A DNA stretch of 64,000 bases from Steroidobacter denitrificans. Its GTDB lineage: Bacteria; Pseudomonadota; Gammaproteobacteria; Steroidobacterales; Steroidobacteraceae. The notes beneath the pieces are model-generated. The model made no database searches and was not told the origin of the DNA. It was given only the letters and a program-made list of their open reading frames with translations. The DNA lies in NCBI RefSeq assembly GCF_001579945.1, contig NZ_CP011971.1, forward strand, positions 1,452,001 through 1,516,000. The letters run 5' to 3'. A program made the translations under genes and the position numbers. Of this stretch, positions 22,583 to 32,966 are shown piece by piece. Each line of letters begins with the position of its first letter. The first letter of the stretch is position 1.

Positions 22583-22705
22583 CATACGCCGGTCGCACGG
22601 CCGGTCACTGGCCGGTCAGGCACGAGCGCTGCCGTAGCCTGGCTCGAAGACGCGCATCGCCGGCTCTCGAGCCGGAGTTCATTCCTTCCAGTCGGATCGT
22701 TCATC

Positions 22706-24091
22706 ATGTTGCCCGTCATCGCACTCGTCGGTCGCCCCAATGTCGGCAAGTCGACGCTGTTCAACCTGTTGACCGGCACGCGTGACGCCCTGGTGGCGGA
22801 TCAGCCCGGGCTGACGCGCGATCGCCAGTACGGTTACGGCAAGCTAGGCGCCATTCCCTACCTGGTGGTCGATACCGGTGGACTGGTCGATGATGCGCAG
22901 GGCGTGGAACAACTGATGGCGCGCCAGACCCTGCGCGCGATCGAGGATGCCGACCGGGTCTTGTTCCTGGTCGACGCGCGAGCGGGCAGTACGCCTTCCG
23001 ATCACCATATCGCACGCAACTTGCGGCGGCTGGGTAAGCAGGTCATCGTCGTAGCGAACAAGGCCGAAGGTCTCGATGCTACGAGTGCTGCCGCGGAGTT
23101 CTACCCGCTGGGATTGGGTGATCCGCAACCGATTTCCGCGGTCCGCGGCGATGGGGTACGCGCGCTGATGGAGCGTGCGCTGGAGGACGTGCAGGCCACG
23201 ATGCCGGCGGATGCTGCGGGACCGGACGATATCCGCGTCGCAGTGATCGGACGGCCGAATGTCGGCAAATCCACCTTGATCAATCGGCTGCTGGGCGAGG
23301 ATCGCCTGATCGCATTCGATCAGCCCGGTACGACCCGGGATGCAGTCCACGTGCCGTTCGAGCGTGACGGACATCGCTATCTGCTGATCGATACCGCCGG
23401 CGTGCGCCGGCGCGCGCGCGTGGAAGAGGCGGTGGAGAAGTTCAGCATCGTCAAGGCGCTGCAGGCGGTGGATACCGCGAACGTGGTCATCGGGGTGATC
23501 GATGCGCACGACACGGTGGCGGAGCAGGATGCGAGCTTGTTCGGGCTGGTGGCCGAACGCGGCCGGGCGCTGGTGATTGCAGTCAACAAGTGGGACGGCA
23601 TCCCCGCCGACAAACGCGATGAGATTCGCGCGGGGTTGGACCTGCGCCTGCCGTTCCTGGATTTCGCTCCCATTCATTTCATTTCAGCTCTGCATGGCAC
23701 CGGCGTCGGGGAGTTGATGCGGGCCGTTCATCGTGCCTACGAGGCATCGATGCGCGAGATGCCGACACCGGAATTAACGCGTGTACTGGAGAGCGCGGTC
23801 CAGCAGCATCAACCGCCGCTGGTGCGCGGTCGGCGCATCAAATTGCGCTACGCTCATCAGGGTGGGCGCAATCCGCCGATCATCGTCGTTCATGGCAACC
23901 AGGTACAGCATGTGCCGGATGCGTATCGGCGCTATTTGAGCAATGTGTTCCGCAGGAACTTCAACCTGGAAGGCACGCCGGTGCGGGTGGAGTTCCGCTC
24001 CGATGAAAATCCGTTCAAGGGCAAGCGTAACCCGCTCACGCCCCGGCAGGCGCGCTCGCGCCGGCGGCTGTTGCGGCGGGTGAAGCGGTAG
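22706..24091 (+). CDS. der: Ribosome biogenesis GTPase Der (EngA)
   Basis: Der is a tandem-GTPase required for 50S subunit maturation. Two G domains are seen: the first with GRPNVGKS at residues 9-16 and DTGGLVDD, the second with [10 protein letters not shown] near 178 and [10 protein letters not shown]-terminal KH-like domain ends in [20 protein letters not shown]. Start at 22706 ([10 protein letters not shown]) gives 461 residues. Earlier in-frame ATGs read through intergenic repeats and are not protein-like. Confidence 0.98.
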   Translation: MLPVIALVGRPNVGKSTLFNLLTGTRDALVADQPGLTRDRQYGYGKLGAIPYLVVDTGGLVDDAQGVEQLMARQTLRAIEDADRVLFLVDARAGSTPSDHHIARNLRRLGKQVIVVANKAEGLDATSAAAEFYPLGLGDPQPISAVRGDGVRALMERALEDVQATMPADAAGPDDIRVAVIGRPNVGKSTLINRLLGEDRLIAFDQPGTTRDAVHVPFERDGHRYLLIDTAGVRRRARVEEAVEKFSIVKALQAVDTANVVIGVIDAHDTVAEQDASLFGLVAERGRALVIAVNKWDGIPADKRDEIRAGLDLRLPFLDFAPIHFISALHGTGVGELMRAVHRAYEASMREMPTPELTRVLESAVQQHQPPLVRGRRIKLRYAHQGGRNPPIIVVHGNQVQHVPDAYRRYLSNVFRRNFNLEGTPVRVEFRSDENPFKGKRNPLTPRQARSRRRLLRRVKR

Positions 24092-24099
24092 GAAACGAG

Positions 24100-25197
24100 A
24101 TGAATGCGGCGAGAAAAATTCTAAAACTGGATCGGCCGTTCGAGATGCATCGCGGCGGGACCTTGCAGGGTGTCGAGATCGCCTACGAAACCTGGGGCGA
24201 CCCGGCGCACCGCGGCGACAACGCGATCCTGATTTTCACCGGTTTGACGCCCTCCGCGCATGCCGCCTCCTCGGAGTCGGATCCATCACCGGGCTGGTGG
24301 GAGGACATGATCGGACCGGGTCGGCCGATCGATACACGCCGTTTTTTCGTGATCTGTGTGAACTCGCTGGGTAGTCCTTTTGGATCGACCTCGCCGGTGT
24401 CCATCAATCCGGCCACGGGCCGAGCTTACCGGTTAACCTTCCCGGTGTTGACCGTGGAGGATATTGCGCACGCAGGACACGAGGTCGTCGTCTCGCTGGG
24501 CATCGAGAAGCTGCTGGCGGTTGTGGGCCCCTCGCTGGGCGGTATGACGGTACTGGCCTATTGCGCCTTGTTTCCGGGGGCGGCGCGCAGCGTCGTGTCG
24601 ATCTCCGCGGCCGCGCGTTCCTTGCCGTTTGCGATCGCACTGCGTTCGCTGCAGCGTGAAATCATCCGGCGCGATTCGGCCTGGCGTGAAGGCGACTATG
24701 CCGCGGATGCGATTCCGGTGGAGGGCATGCGCCTGGCGCGCAAGCTGGGCATGATCACCTATCGATCGGCAAAGGAATGGGGGCTGCGCTTCGGACGCGA
24801 GCGCGCGGATCTGCAGCGCCGGCCGGGAGATCCCTTCGGCATCGATTTCGAGGTGGAGTCCTATCTGGAGAATCATGCGGAAAAGTTCACCGGCCAATAT
24901 GATCCGAACTGTTATTTGTATATTTCGCGCGCCATGGATCTGTTCGACCTCGCCGATCACGGCGGCTCGGTGAACGAGGCGCTCAGGCGCTTCACGGTAG
25001 AGCGTGCACTGGTGATCGGTGTGGAGACCGATCTGTTGTTTCCGATCGAACAGCAGCAGGAGCTGGCGGAGGGGCTGGCTGCCGGAGGTCGGGAGGTGAC
25101 GTTCGTGCGGCTGCCCTCGTTGCAGGGGCATGATTCATTCCTGGTCGATATGGACCGGTTCCGGCCGGTGATCGCAGAGTTCTTGGGTTCCATGTGA
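24100..25197 (+). CDS. MetX-family acyltransferase, probably serine O-succinyltransferase type
   Basis: This alpha/beta-hydrolase fold acyltransferase belongs to the homoserine O-acyltransferase (MetX) family. The catalytic triad is Ser145 (GPSLGGM), Asp311 (GVETDLLFP) and His344 (LQGHDSF). MetX relatives can be homoserine O-acetyl-, homoserine O-succinyl- or serine O-succinyltransferases. The motifs NAILIFTGLTPSAHAAS, GWWEDMIGPG, DPFGIDFEVESYLE and DPNCYLYISRAMD resemble, from memory, the Xanthomonas serine O-succinyltransferase used for cysteine synthesis. The activity is therefore an inference. It lies 8 bp after der and 72 bp before bioA. Confidence 0.85.
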   Translation: MNAARKILKLDRPFEMHRGGTLQGVEIAYETWGDPAHRGDNAILIFTGLTPSAHAASSESDPSPGWWEDMIGPGRPIDTRRFFVICVNSLGSPFGSTSPVSINPATGRAYRLTFPVLTVEDIAHAGHEVVVSLGIEKLLAVVGPSLGGMTVLAYCALFPGAARSVVSISAAARSLPFAIALRSLQREIIRRDSAWREGDYAADAIPVEGMRLARKLGMITYRSAKEWGLRFGRERADLQRRPGDPFGIDFEVESYLENHAEKFTGQYDPNCYLYISRAMDLFDLADHGGSVNEALRRFTVERALVIGVETDLLFPIEQQQELAEGLAAGGREVTFVRLPSLQGHDSFLVDMDRFRPVIAEFLGSM

Positions 25198-25269
25198 GGC
25201 ACGGCCGCTCCGGCGCGGAACCTTCATGTTACGCACGGGGTGCAGTCGAGAGTGAAGAGATCAGATCGG

Positions 25270-26622
25270 ATGCAGAACGAGATTCGAATCGGCAGCGATG
25301 CCGGCGCCGCTGCCTGGATCGAGCGCGACATGGCGGTCGTATGGCACGGCTTCACCCAGATGGAGTGCTATGGGCGCAACGCGCCGCTGATCGTCGAACG
25401 GGCCGAGGGGCGCGAGCTGATCGATGTGGATGGCCGGCGCTACCTGGATGCGATTTCCTCGCTGTGGGTGACGACCCTGGGCCATCGGGTACCGGAACTG
25501 GATGCCGCATTACGCGACCAGATCGATCGAGTGGCGCATTCCACCTTGCTGGGTAACGGTAACCGGGTGGTGATCGAACTGGCCGAGGCGCTGGCGCAGG
25601 TCGTGCCGATGGACCAGCCGCATTTCCTGTTTGCTGCCGACGGCGCCTCGGCAGTGGAACAATCGTTGAAGATCGCCTTCCAGTACTGGCGCAACATCGG
25701 GCACGGGCAGGGACGCGATACCTATCTGGCCTTCGGGGAGGCCTATCATGGCGATACCGTAGGTGGCTTGTCCGTGGGTGGCGGCGGCTTCGGCACCGAG
25801 GTTTTCCAGCCATTGCGTTTTCCGGTACTGCGAGCGCCGTCGTTCGCGCGGAAGGATGCGCTGCGCGAGGCGGCGCGGATGGTGGAGACGCATGCACAGC
25901 GTCTGGCGGCCGTGATCGTCGAGCCGATGGTACAGGGTGCGGCGGGCATGCTGATCGCCCCGGCAGGGGATTTTCTGCAGTTGCAGCAGGCCTGCGAACG
26001 CACCGGCGTGTTGCTGATCTGCGATGAGGTGGCAACGGGCTTCGGGCGTACCGGCAGCTTGTTCGCCGCGGAACAATGCGGCCTGCGTCCGGATCTGATG
26101 TGCCTGGGCAAGGGGATCACCGGCGGTTATCTGCCGATGTCGGCCAGTGTGGCCAATCGGCGGGTGTACGAGGCGTTCCTGGGACCGGATCTGAGCGAAC
26201 GCACTTTCTATCATGGTCATTCCTATGGGGGTAATGCCCTGGCTGCGGCGGTGGCCCTGCGGCATTTGTCGTTGCTCAAGCAATGGAATGTACTCGACAA
26301 TGTGCGGGCGCGTTCGGCGCAGCTGGAGGCCAGCCTGCGCGCCAGCGAGCGATTGCGCGCTGCCGCCCGGGACATTCGTGTCGCCGGGCTGATGTGCGCG
26401 ATCGAGCTGGCCGGTGACGACGCACAGCGGCGCCTGGCGCGGCGAACCTGTGCGGCAATGGTGCGCCGGGGCGTGCTGGCGCGCTCGTTGGGCAGCAATG
26501 TGATTCTGGTGCCGCCGCTGACGGTCACTGCCGCTGAGATCGAGCGCATCGTGGCTACCTTGGCGGCGGCGCTGGGCGATGTATTGGATGAAGTCGCGGT
26601 GCTCGACGAGGCCGGCGCATGA
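25270..26622 (+). CDS. bioA: Adenosylmethionine-8-amino-7-oxononanoate aminotransferase
   Basis: This PLP enzyme of biotin synthesis uses SAM as amino donor to make 7,8-diaminopelargonate. The 450-residue class III aminotransferase has the cofactor motif LLICDEVATGFGRTG and the PLP lysine in CLGKGITGGYLPMS. YHGHSYGGN matches the BioA active site. The start at 25270 (MQNEIRIG) is preferred over an ATG 30 bp earlier. bioF overlaps by 4 bp. A related omega-aminotransferase is possible in isolation, but the bioF-bioD context settles it. Confidence 0.93.
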   Translation: MQNEIRIGSDAGAAAWIERDMAVVWHGFTQMECYGRNAPLIVERAEGRELIDVDGRRYLDAISSLWVTTLGHRVPELDAALRDQIDRVAHSTLLGNGNRVVIELAEALAQVVPMDQPHFLFAADGASAVEQSLKIAFQYWRNIGHGQGRDTYLAFGEAYHGDTVGGLSVGGGGFGTEVFQPLRFPVLRAPSFARKDALREAARMVETHAQRLAAVIVEPMVQGAAGMLIAPAGDFLQLQQACERTGVLLICDEVATGFGRTGSLFAAEQCGLRPDLMCLGKGITGGYLPMSASVANRRVYEAFLGPDLSERTFYHGHSYGGNALAAAVALRHLSLLKQWNVLDNVRARSAQLEASLRASERLRAAARDIRVAGLMCAIELAGDDAQRRLARRTCAAMVRRGVLARSLGSNVILVPPLTVTAAEIERIVATLAAALGDVLDEVAVLDEAGA

Positions 26623-27758
26623 AGGAGGGGGCGGGGATGGACTCGCCCAGGCGGTTTTCACACTGGGCCCAGGGAGAGCTCGAGGAGATTCGAGCCGCCG
26701 ATCGCTGGCGGGCCACCGTGGCATTCGACGGTGAGAGCGTCGCGGGCCGGGTCGGCGCGCGCGATATGATCAGCTTCGCCTCCAACGATTATCTGGGGCT
26801 GTCATCGCACACCAGGGTGCGTGCGGCGGCGATCGAGGCGGTCGAACGGCTGGGAGGCGGTTCGAGCGCTTCGCGCCTGATCACCGGGACCCGCTCCCTG
26901 CATCATGAACTGGAAGCGGCGCTGGCGCAGTGGAAGGGCACACCGCGAGCATTGCTTTTTTCCACCGGCTACGCGGCGAACCTGGGGGTGCTGCAAGTGT
27001 TCGGTGCGGCGGATGTCACGATCTTCAGCGATGAGCTGAATCATGCATCCATCATCGATGGCTGCCGCCTGTCGCGCGCACGCGCGCGGGTGTTCCGGCA
27101 CAACGATATGGCGCATCTGCGCCAGTTGCTGGAGACGACGCCGGGACGCAGGATCGTCGTCACCGAGGCGGTGTTCTCGATGGATGGGGATGCTGCTCCG
27201 CTACAGGCGCTGGGCGAATTGTGCGCCTTGCATGGCGCCTTGCTGATCGTGGACGAGGCGCACAGCGTGCTGGGCCCCGAGTGGCCGCTGAACTGCACGG
27301 ATCTGGAATATCTACGCCTGGGCACCTTGTCCAAGACCCTGGGTTCCTTGGGCGGCTGGGTGGCGGGTTCCGCCGACATGATCGACCTGCTGGTGAACCG
27401 GGCGCGTACCTTCATTTTCACGACCGCGCCGACGCCAGCCAACACGGCCGCCGCGCTGGCGGCATTATCGGTGTATCGCAGCGAAGAAGGCGCCGCGCTG
27501 CGCGCGCGCCTGCGCAGCCTGATCGACTTGCTGCGTCCGGGCCACCCATCCGCAATCCTGCCGTACATCCTGGGCGAGAATGCCCGGGCGATCGATGCAG
27601 CCCGGCAGCTGTTCGGTCTTGGTGTGTATGTCCCGGCGATTCGTCCGCCGACGGTGCCGGTAGGTACGGCGCGTCTGCGGGTGGCCTTGTCGGCGGCTCA
27701 CACCCAGGAGATGGTATTGCGCTTGCGTGATGCGCTGACCCAGCTGGGAGCCGGATGA
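26619..27758 (+). CDS. bioF: 8-amino-7-oxononanoate synthase
   Basis: BioF condenses pimeloyl-thioester with alanine to form 8-amino-7-oxononanoate (alpha-oxoamine synthase). In the 379 residues the N-terminal ISFASNDYLGLSSH, GGGSSASRLITGT, the cofactor Asp in IVDEAHS and the PLP lysine in LGTLSKTLGSLGG are all present. It overlaps bioA and bioD by 4 bp each. The alternative ATG at 26637 would shorten it by six residues. Confidence 0.95.
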   Translation: MKEGAGMDSPRRFSHWAQGELEEIRAADRWRATVAFDGESVAGRVGARDMISFASNDYLGLSSHTRVRAAAIEAVERLGGGSSASRLITGTRSLHHELEAALAQWKGTPRALLFSTGYAANLGVLQVFGAADVTIFSDELNHASIIDGCRLSRARARVFRHNDMAHLRQLLETTPGRRIVVTEAVFSMDGDAAPLQALGELCALHGALLIVDEAHSVLGPEWPLNCTDLEYLRLGTLSKTLGSLGGWVAGSADMIDLLVNRARTFIFTTAPTPANTAAALAALSVYRSEEGAALRARLRSLIDLLRPGHPSAILPYILGENARAIDAARQLFGLGVYVPAIRPPTVPVGTARLRVALSAAHTQEMVLRLRDALTQLGAG

Positions 27759-28408
27759 TGCGACCCCGCTGGCTGCTGGTCGTGGCCGGTACGGGCACGG
27801 AGGTCGGCAAGACCTGGGCGGCCTGCCGAGTGCTGGAGCAGGCGCGCTGGCGAGGTCGGTGCGTGGCGGTGCGCAAGCCGGCGCAGTCCTACCGGGAGGG
27901 CGAGGGACTGACGGATGCGCAACAGCTGGGCGCGGCCTCGGGCGAGGCGCCGCAGCGGGTATGCCCGCCGCATCGCGGGTATCCGCTGGCGATGGCGCCG
28001 CCCATGGCGGCGGATGCCCTGGGTCGTTCGCCGCTGTGGCTCGATGAGCTGATGTCGGAGCTGGTGTGGCCGGCAGGCGTCGACCTGGGAGTGGTGGAAA
28101 CCGCCGGAGGGCTGTATTCGCCGATCACGCACGATGCGGACAATGTGCGTCTGATCGAACGCCTGGCACCCGATGCAGTGCTGTTGGTCGCCGATGCCGG
28201 CCTGGGGACGTTGAACGCCGTTCGCTCGTCCTTGCCGGCCTTGGAGGGGCAACACGTCGAGGTCTTCCTGAACCGTTTCGATGCGGCTCAGGAACTGCAT
28301 CGTCGCAACCGGGACTGGCTGCTGCGCGAGGGCATCCGCGTGACGACGGATGTCGAGATCTTGGCAGAGATGGCGGCACCCGGCCTGATTCCATCCAGTC
28401 CGGGCTGA
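27755..28408 (+). CDS. bioD: Dethiobiotin synthetase (divergent)
   Basis: BioD closes the ureido ring of dethiobiotin using ATP and CO2. The 217-residue protein has the P-loop GTGTEVGKTW, substrate Lys in VRKPAQS, the Asp in LTDAQQL, Glu in VVETAGGLYSP, and Asn in FLNRFD. Compared with E. coli the VEGAGG motif has become VETAGG, and the C-terminal third is short. The start overlaps bioF (ATGATG). bioB, bioC and bioH are not in this window, so the pathway must be completed elsewhere. Confidence 0.85.
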   Translation: MMRPRWLLVVAGTGTEVGKTWAACRVLEQARWRGRCVAVRKPAQSYREGEGLTDAQQLGAASGEAPQRVCPPHRGYPLAMAPPMAADALGRSPLWLDELMSELVWPAGVDLGVVETAGGLYSPITHDADNVRLIERLAPDAVLLVADAGLGTLNAVRSSLPALEGQHVEVFLNRFDAAQELHRRNRDWLLREGIRVTTDVEILAEMAAPGLIPSSPG

Positions 28409-28456
28409 TCGATGCGGATTCGATCCGAATTTCCGCTCTGGATTTTGGGGCCGGGC

Positions 28457-29419
28457 TTATGAACCGGCGTCCATCAGGAACAATGCCGGATCCACCATGG
28501 CTCGATTCAAGGCCACGCCCCAGTGCAGATGCGGACCGGTGACACGGCCCGTGGCGCCGACCGTGCCGATCACCTGACCGCGCTCCACCCGGTCGCCAAG
28601 CCCAACGTGCATCGTATCCAGATGGCAGTACATCGTGACCAGGCCATGGCCATGATCGATGTACAGCGTATTGCCGTTGAAAAAGAAATTGCCGGATTCC
28701 ACCACCCTGCCGGGCGCGGGCGAATGGATCGGCGTGCCCCGGGGGGCGGCGATATCCATGCCTGAATGCGGATTGCGGGGCTGGCCGTTGAAGACCCGGC
28801 GCGAGCCGTAGGAGTCCGAACGCTGCCCCTTCACCGGCGCATCCAGACGCAGCGCCGGCGCGCCGTCGATGCTGAACAGGGACAATGCAGCATCCGAGCG
28901 TTCGGTCTCCTTGCGGATGCGCACGAGATCCTCCGGGTTGGGGTTTACCTGGCGCTGGTTCTGCAGCGTCAGGTGCTGGGTGCGGTATTGCTTGTCGCCG
29001 ACCCGGAAGGCTACGCTCGCCGGACCCTGCGCGGTACGCAGTTCAAGCCTGTGTTCGCCGGGTTTGGCGCTGAGCGGAATGCCCACGACGGCAAGCCAGC
29101 GATCGCCCTGCGCGATGATGGCGGTGCGGCGGCCATCGAAGCTTGCCACCGGCGCGACGATGCTCGTTCCGGCACGATGCCCTGCTGCGGCGATCCGCGC
29201 TGGAAGCGGCACCAGCGCGATCCCGCCAGGCACGCGGCTTTCACGGGGCAGCCAGGGCGCGGCCTCTTGAGCGCAGACGGCGTGCGTCCAGGCGAACAGA
29301 AGGCTCGCCAGCAACAGGCACGCGGCCATGAGCGACGTCATTGAGGATCCCGGGGCGGCGGCTCGGAAGCCCATTCTGGCGGATCTTTCGGCGAGGCTGC
29401 CATCATTGCAATGATTCAT
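28457..29419 (-). CDS. M23 family metallopeptidase (LytM/NlpD-like), secreted
   Basis: This is a predicted periplasmic peptidoglycan endopeptidase or an inactive activator of that type. A signal peptide (LLLASLLFAWTHAVCA) precedes a beta-rich N-terminal domain and a C-terminal M23 domain. The zinc ligands are visible: NPHSGMDIAAP (His and Asp) and GPHLHWGV (HxH). All catalytic residues are present, so an active enzyme is likely. The ATG at 29419 overlaps the xseA stop (ATGA). Internal ATGs at 29374 or 29341 would give a shorter and more ordinary signal peptide. It converges with bioD. Confidence 0.9.
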   Translation of the reverse strand: MNHCNDGSLAERSARMGFRAAAPGSSMTSLMAACLLLASLLFAWTHAVCAQEAAPWLPRESRVPGGIALVPLPARIAAAGHRAGTSIVAPVASFDGRRTAIIAQGDRWLAVVGIPLSAKPGEHRLELRTAQGPASVAFRVGDKQYRTQHLTLQNQRQVNPNPEDLVRIRKETERSDAALSLFSIDGAPALRLDAPVKGQRSDSYGSRRVFNGQPRNPHSGMDIAAPRGTPIHSPAPGRVVESGNFFFNGNTLYIDHGHGLVTMYCHLDTMHVGLGDRVERGQVIGTVGATGRVTGPHLHWGVALNRAMVDPALFLMDAGS

Positions 29420-31011
29420 GTCTTGGCGTTCCTGTCGCCGGATCGATCTCGACTGCCGGAGGGAGATGGGATTTCGGGCGACGCTTCAAGCGGCGCGGAC
29501 GGCGCAGGTTCCTCGATGTGTTCCACCCGCGCCCGGACGGTACCCCGGGCGAGGCGGGCATGGAGCAGCGCGCCGCGGGCGAGGTCGCGTGCGTCCGTGA
29601 CCACCCTGCCGGCATCATTTGTCACGATGGCATAGCCGCGCCGCAGGGTGGCCAGGGGACTGACGGCATCGAGCGTGCGTGCGGCGATTTCGAAACCTGC
29701 GTTGCAGCTTTCCAGGCGCTGGCGCAAGGCCGATGACATGGCGGCACAGGCTGCGTCCACGCGTCCGCGTGCCGCGGCCAGACGCATGGCGGGGGAATGC
29801 TGGCGCAGAACGGCGCCGAGATGCAGCATGCCGGCGCGCCGTTCATTGATGTGCGTACGCATGCTGCGCAGCAGGCGCTGTTCGATCTCGTCCAGCCGTT
29901 GCGCACGCTGACGTAATTCCACGCCGGGATGCAGCTGTGCCAGTCGCCGCTGCAGCCAGGCGAGCCGGTCATGCCGCTGCGACAACGCGCGCCGGACGGC
30001 GGCGCGTGCACGCTGCGTCAGGGCGATGATGTTGCGCACCCATTCTTCGCTGTCGGGGACGACGAGTTCGGCAGCCCCCGAGGGCGTCGGCGCGCGCAGG
30101 TCGGCGACGAAGTCGGCGATGGTGAAATCCACCTCGTGGCCGATACCGCTGATCATCGGAATCGGACTGGCGGCGATTGCGCGGGCGACGATTTCCTCGT
30201 TGAATGCCCACAAATCCTCGAGCGAGCCGCCGCCTCGCGCCAATATCAGGACGTCACACTCGGCGCGGCGTCCGGCGAGATGGATCATGGCCGCGATCCG
30301 GCCGGCCGCCGCCGCTCCCTGCACCTGCACGGGATAGATCAACACCGGAATCGAACGAAAACGACGCCGCAGGATGTTGAGCACATCCCTTACAGCGGCA
30401 CCGGTGGAAGAAGTGATGATGCCGATGCGCCGGGGAAGTCTGGGCAGCGGGCGCTTACGCGCAGTGTCGAACAGGCCTTCCGCAGCCAGCTTGGTCTTGA
30501 GCGCCTCGAAACGCTGCCGCAGCACGCCTTCGCCGGCTTCTTCGATGTGCTCGGCAATGAACTGGTAGTCCCCGCGGGGTTCGTACAGGCTGATGCGTCC
30601 GCGCGCGAGCACGTGCATGCCGTCCCGAGGCGTGAAGCGGGCGGCGAGATTGCGCTGGCGAAACATCGCGCAGCGCAGCTGCGCCGACTCGTCTTTGAGT
30701 GAAAAATACCAGTGTCCGGAGGAAGGTCGAGAAAGATTGGAGATTTCACCTTCCAGCCATAGCGAGGGCAGTCCATGTTCCAGCAGGATGCGTGCCTCCC
30801 GGTTCAGCCGGCCCGGGGTGTAGATATCGCGGGTATCAGCGGGGCTCGATCCGAATGCCAGGCCGGGAGCCGTGGCGGCGCCGCTGCCGGAGTCTGTCCC
30901 CGGCGCCACTCCAGGTGCGGCCGAGTCGGGTACGCCTGGAGCGCCGGCGTCCGGCTCCGATGGCGTCGCCGGGGCGGGAGCGGAGAAATCGAATTCGAGA
31001 TCGTGACCCAT
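29416..31011 (-). CDS. xseA: Exodeoxyribonuclease VII large subunit
   Basis: XseA is the catalytic subunit of a single-strand DNA exonuclease acting in repair. The 531-residue protein has an OB-fold N-domain (LWLEGEISNLSR, SGHWYFSLKDE), the central nuclease region with GVITSSTGAAVRD-type IITSSTGAAVRDVLN, ARGGGSLEDLWAFNEE and GIGHEVDFTIADFVADLRAPTPS, then a coiled-coil C-terminal region. The first 60 residues are an unusual Ala/Pro/Gly/Ser-rich extension before DIYTPGRLN, where the family normally begins. The small subunit xseB is not here. Confidence 0.95.
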   Translation of the reverse strand: MGHDLEFDFSAPAPATPSEPDAGAPGVPDSAAPGVAPGTDSGSGAATAPGLAFGSSPADTRDIYTPGRLNREARILLEHGLPSLWLEGEISNLSRPSSGHWYFSLKDESAQLRCAMFRQRNLAARFTPRDGMHVLARGRISLYEPRGDYQFIAEHIEEAGEGVLRQRFEALKTKLAAEGLFDTARKRPLPRLPRRIGIITSSTGAAVRDVLNILRRRFRSIPVLIYPVQVQGAAAAGRIAAMIHLAGRRAECDVLILARGGGSLEDLWAFNEEIVARAIAASPIPMISGIGHEVDFTIADFVADLRAPTPSGAAELVVPDSEEWVRNIIALTQRARAAVRRALSQRHDRLAWLQRRLAQLHPGVELRQRAQRLDEIEQRLLRSMRTHINERRAGMLHLGAVLRQHSPAMRLAAARGRVDAACAAMSSALRQRLESCNAGFEIAARTLDAVSPLATLRRGYAIVTNDAGRVVTDARDLARGALLHARLARGTVRARVEHIEEPAPSAPLEASPEIPSPSGSRDRSGDRNAKT

Positions 31012-31170
31012 GGGCGAAGGCTACCGGTTCGGAGCCAGGAGCGACAGGGCGGCGAATGACGGCGAGGATCGCCGGGGATTCTTCTGGGGATGCGTACTGT
31101 TTCCCGGGACATTCCCGGCGGCGATGCGCGACCGGGATCGTACGCTCGGAAGGTGCCGAGCCGGCATGGA

Positions 31171-32732
<1,562 letters not shown>

Positions 32733-32921
32733 CGTTCATGGGCGGATGCGATCCGCTCGCCGGTGCGGTTTTATTCGTGTCGACCCAGGCGGTTCGTTGC
32801 GCCTGTTTGCAGCGGTGTTCGTGCCATGCCTGGCGTAATCCGAGGCATCGATCGGGTCGACCGGCCGCCGTGACGCCGAACCGCTGAGCCGCTGAACAGC
32901 CGAACAGCCGAATAGCCAAAC

Positions 32922-32949
32922 CGTTGTCGTTGTCGTTGTCGTTGTCGTT
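32922..32949. repeat. Hexanucleotide repeat (CGTTGT)x4.7 upstream of guaA
   Basis: CGTTGT is repeated four times from 32922 to 32945, followed by CGTT, ending 17 bp before the guaA GTG and 6 bp before its AGAGG ribosome site. Just upstream (32882-32917) lie shorter repeats of AGCCGCTG (2) and AACAGCCG (2). The array sits in the 5' leader, where copy number could alter translation or spacing. Confidence 0.85.
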
Positions 32950-32966
32950 CAACCAAGAGGCTTCCT

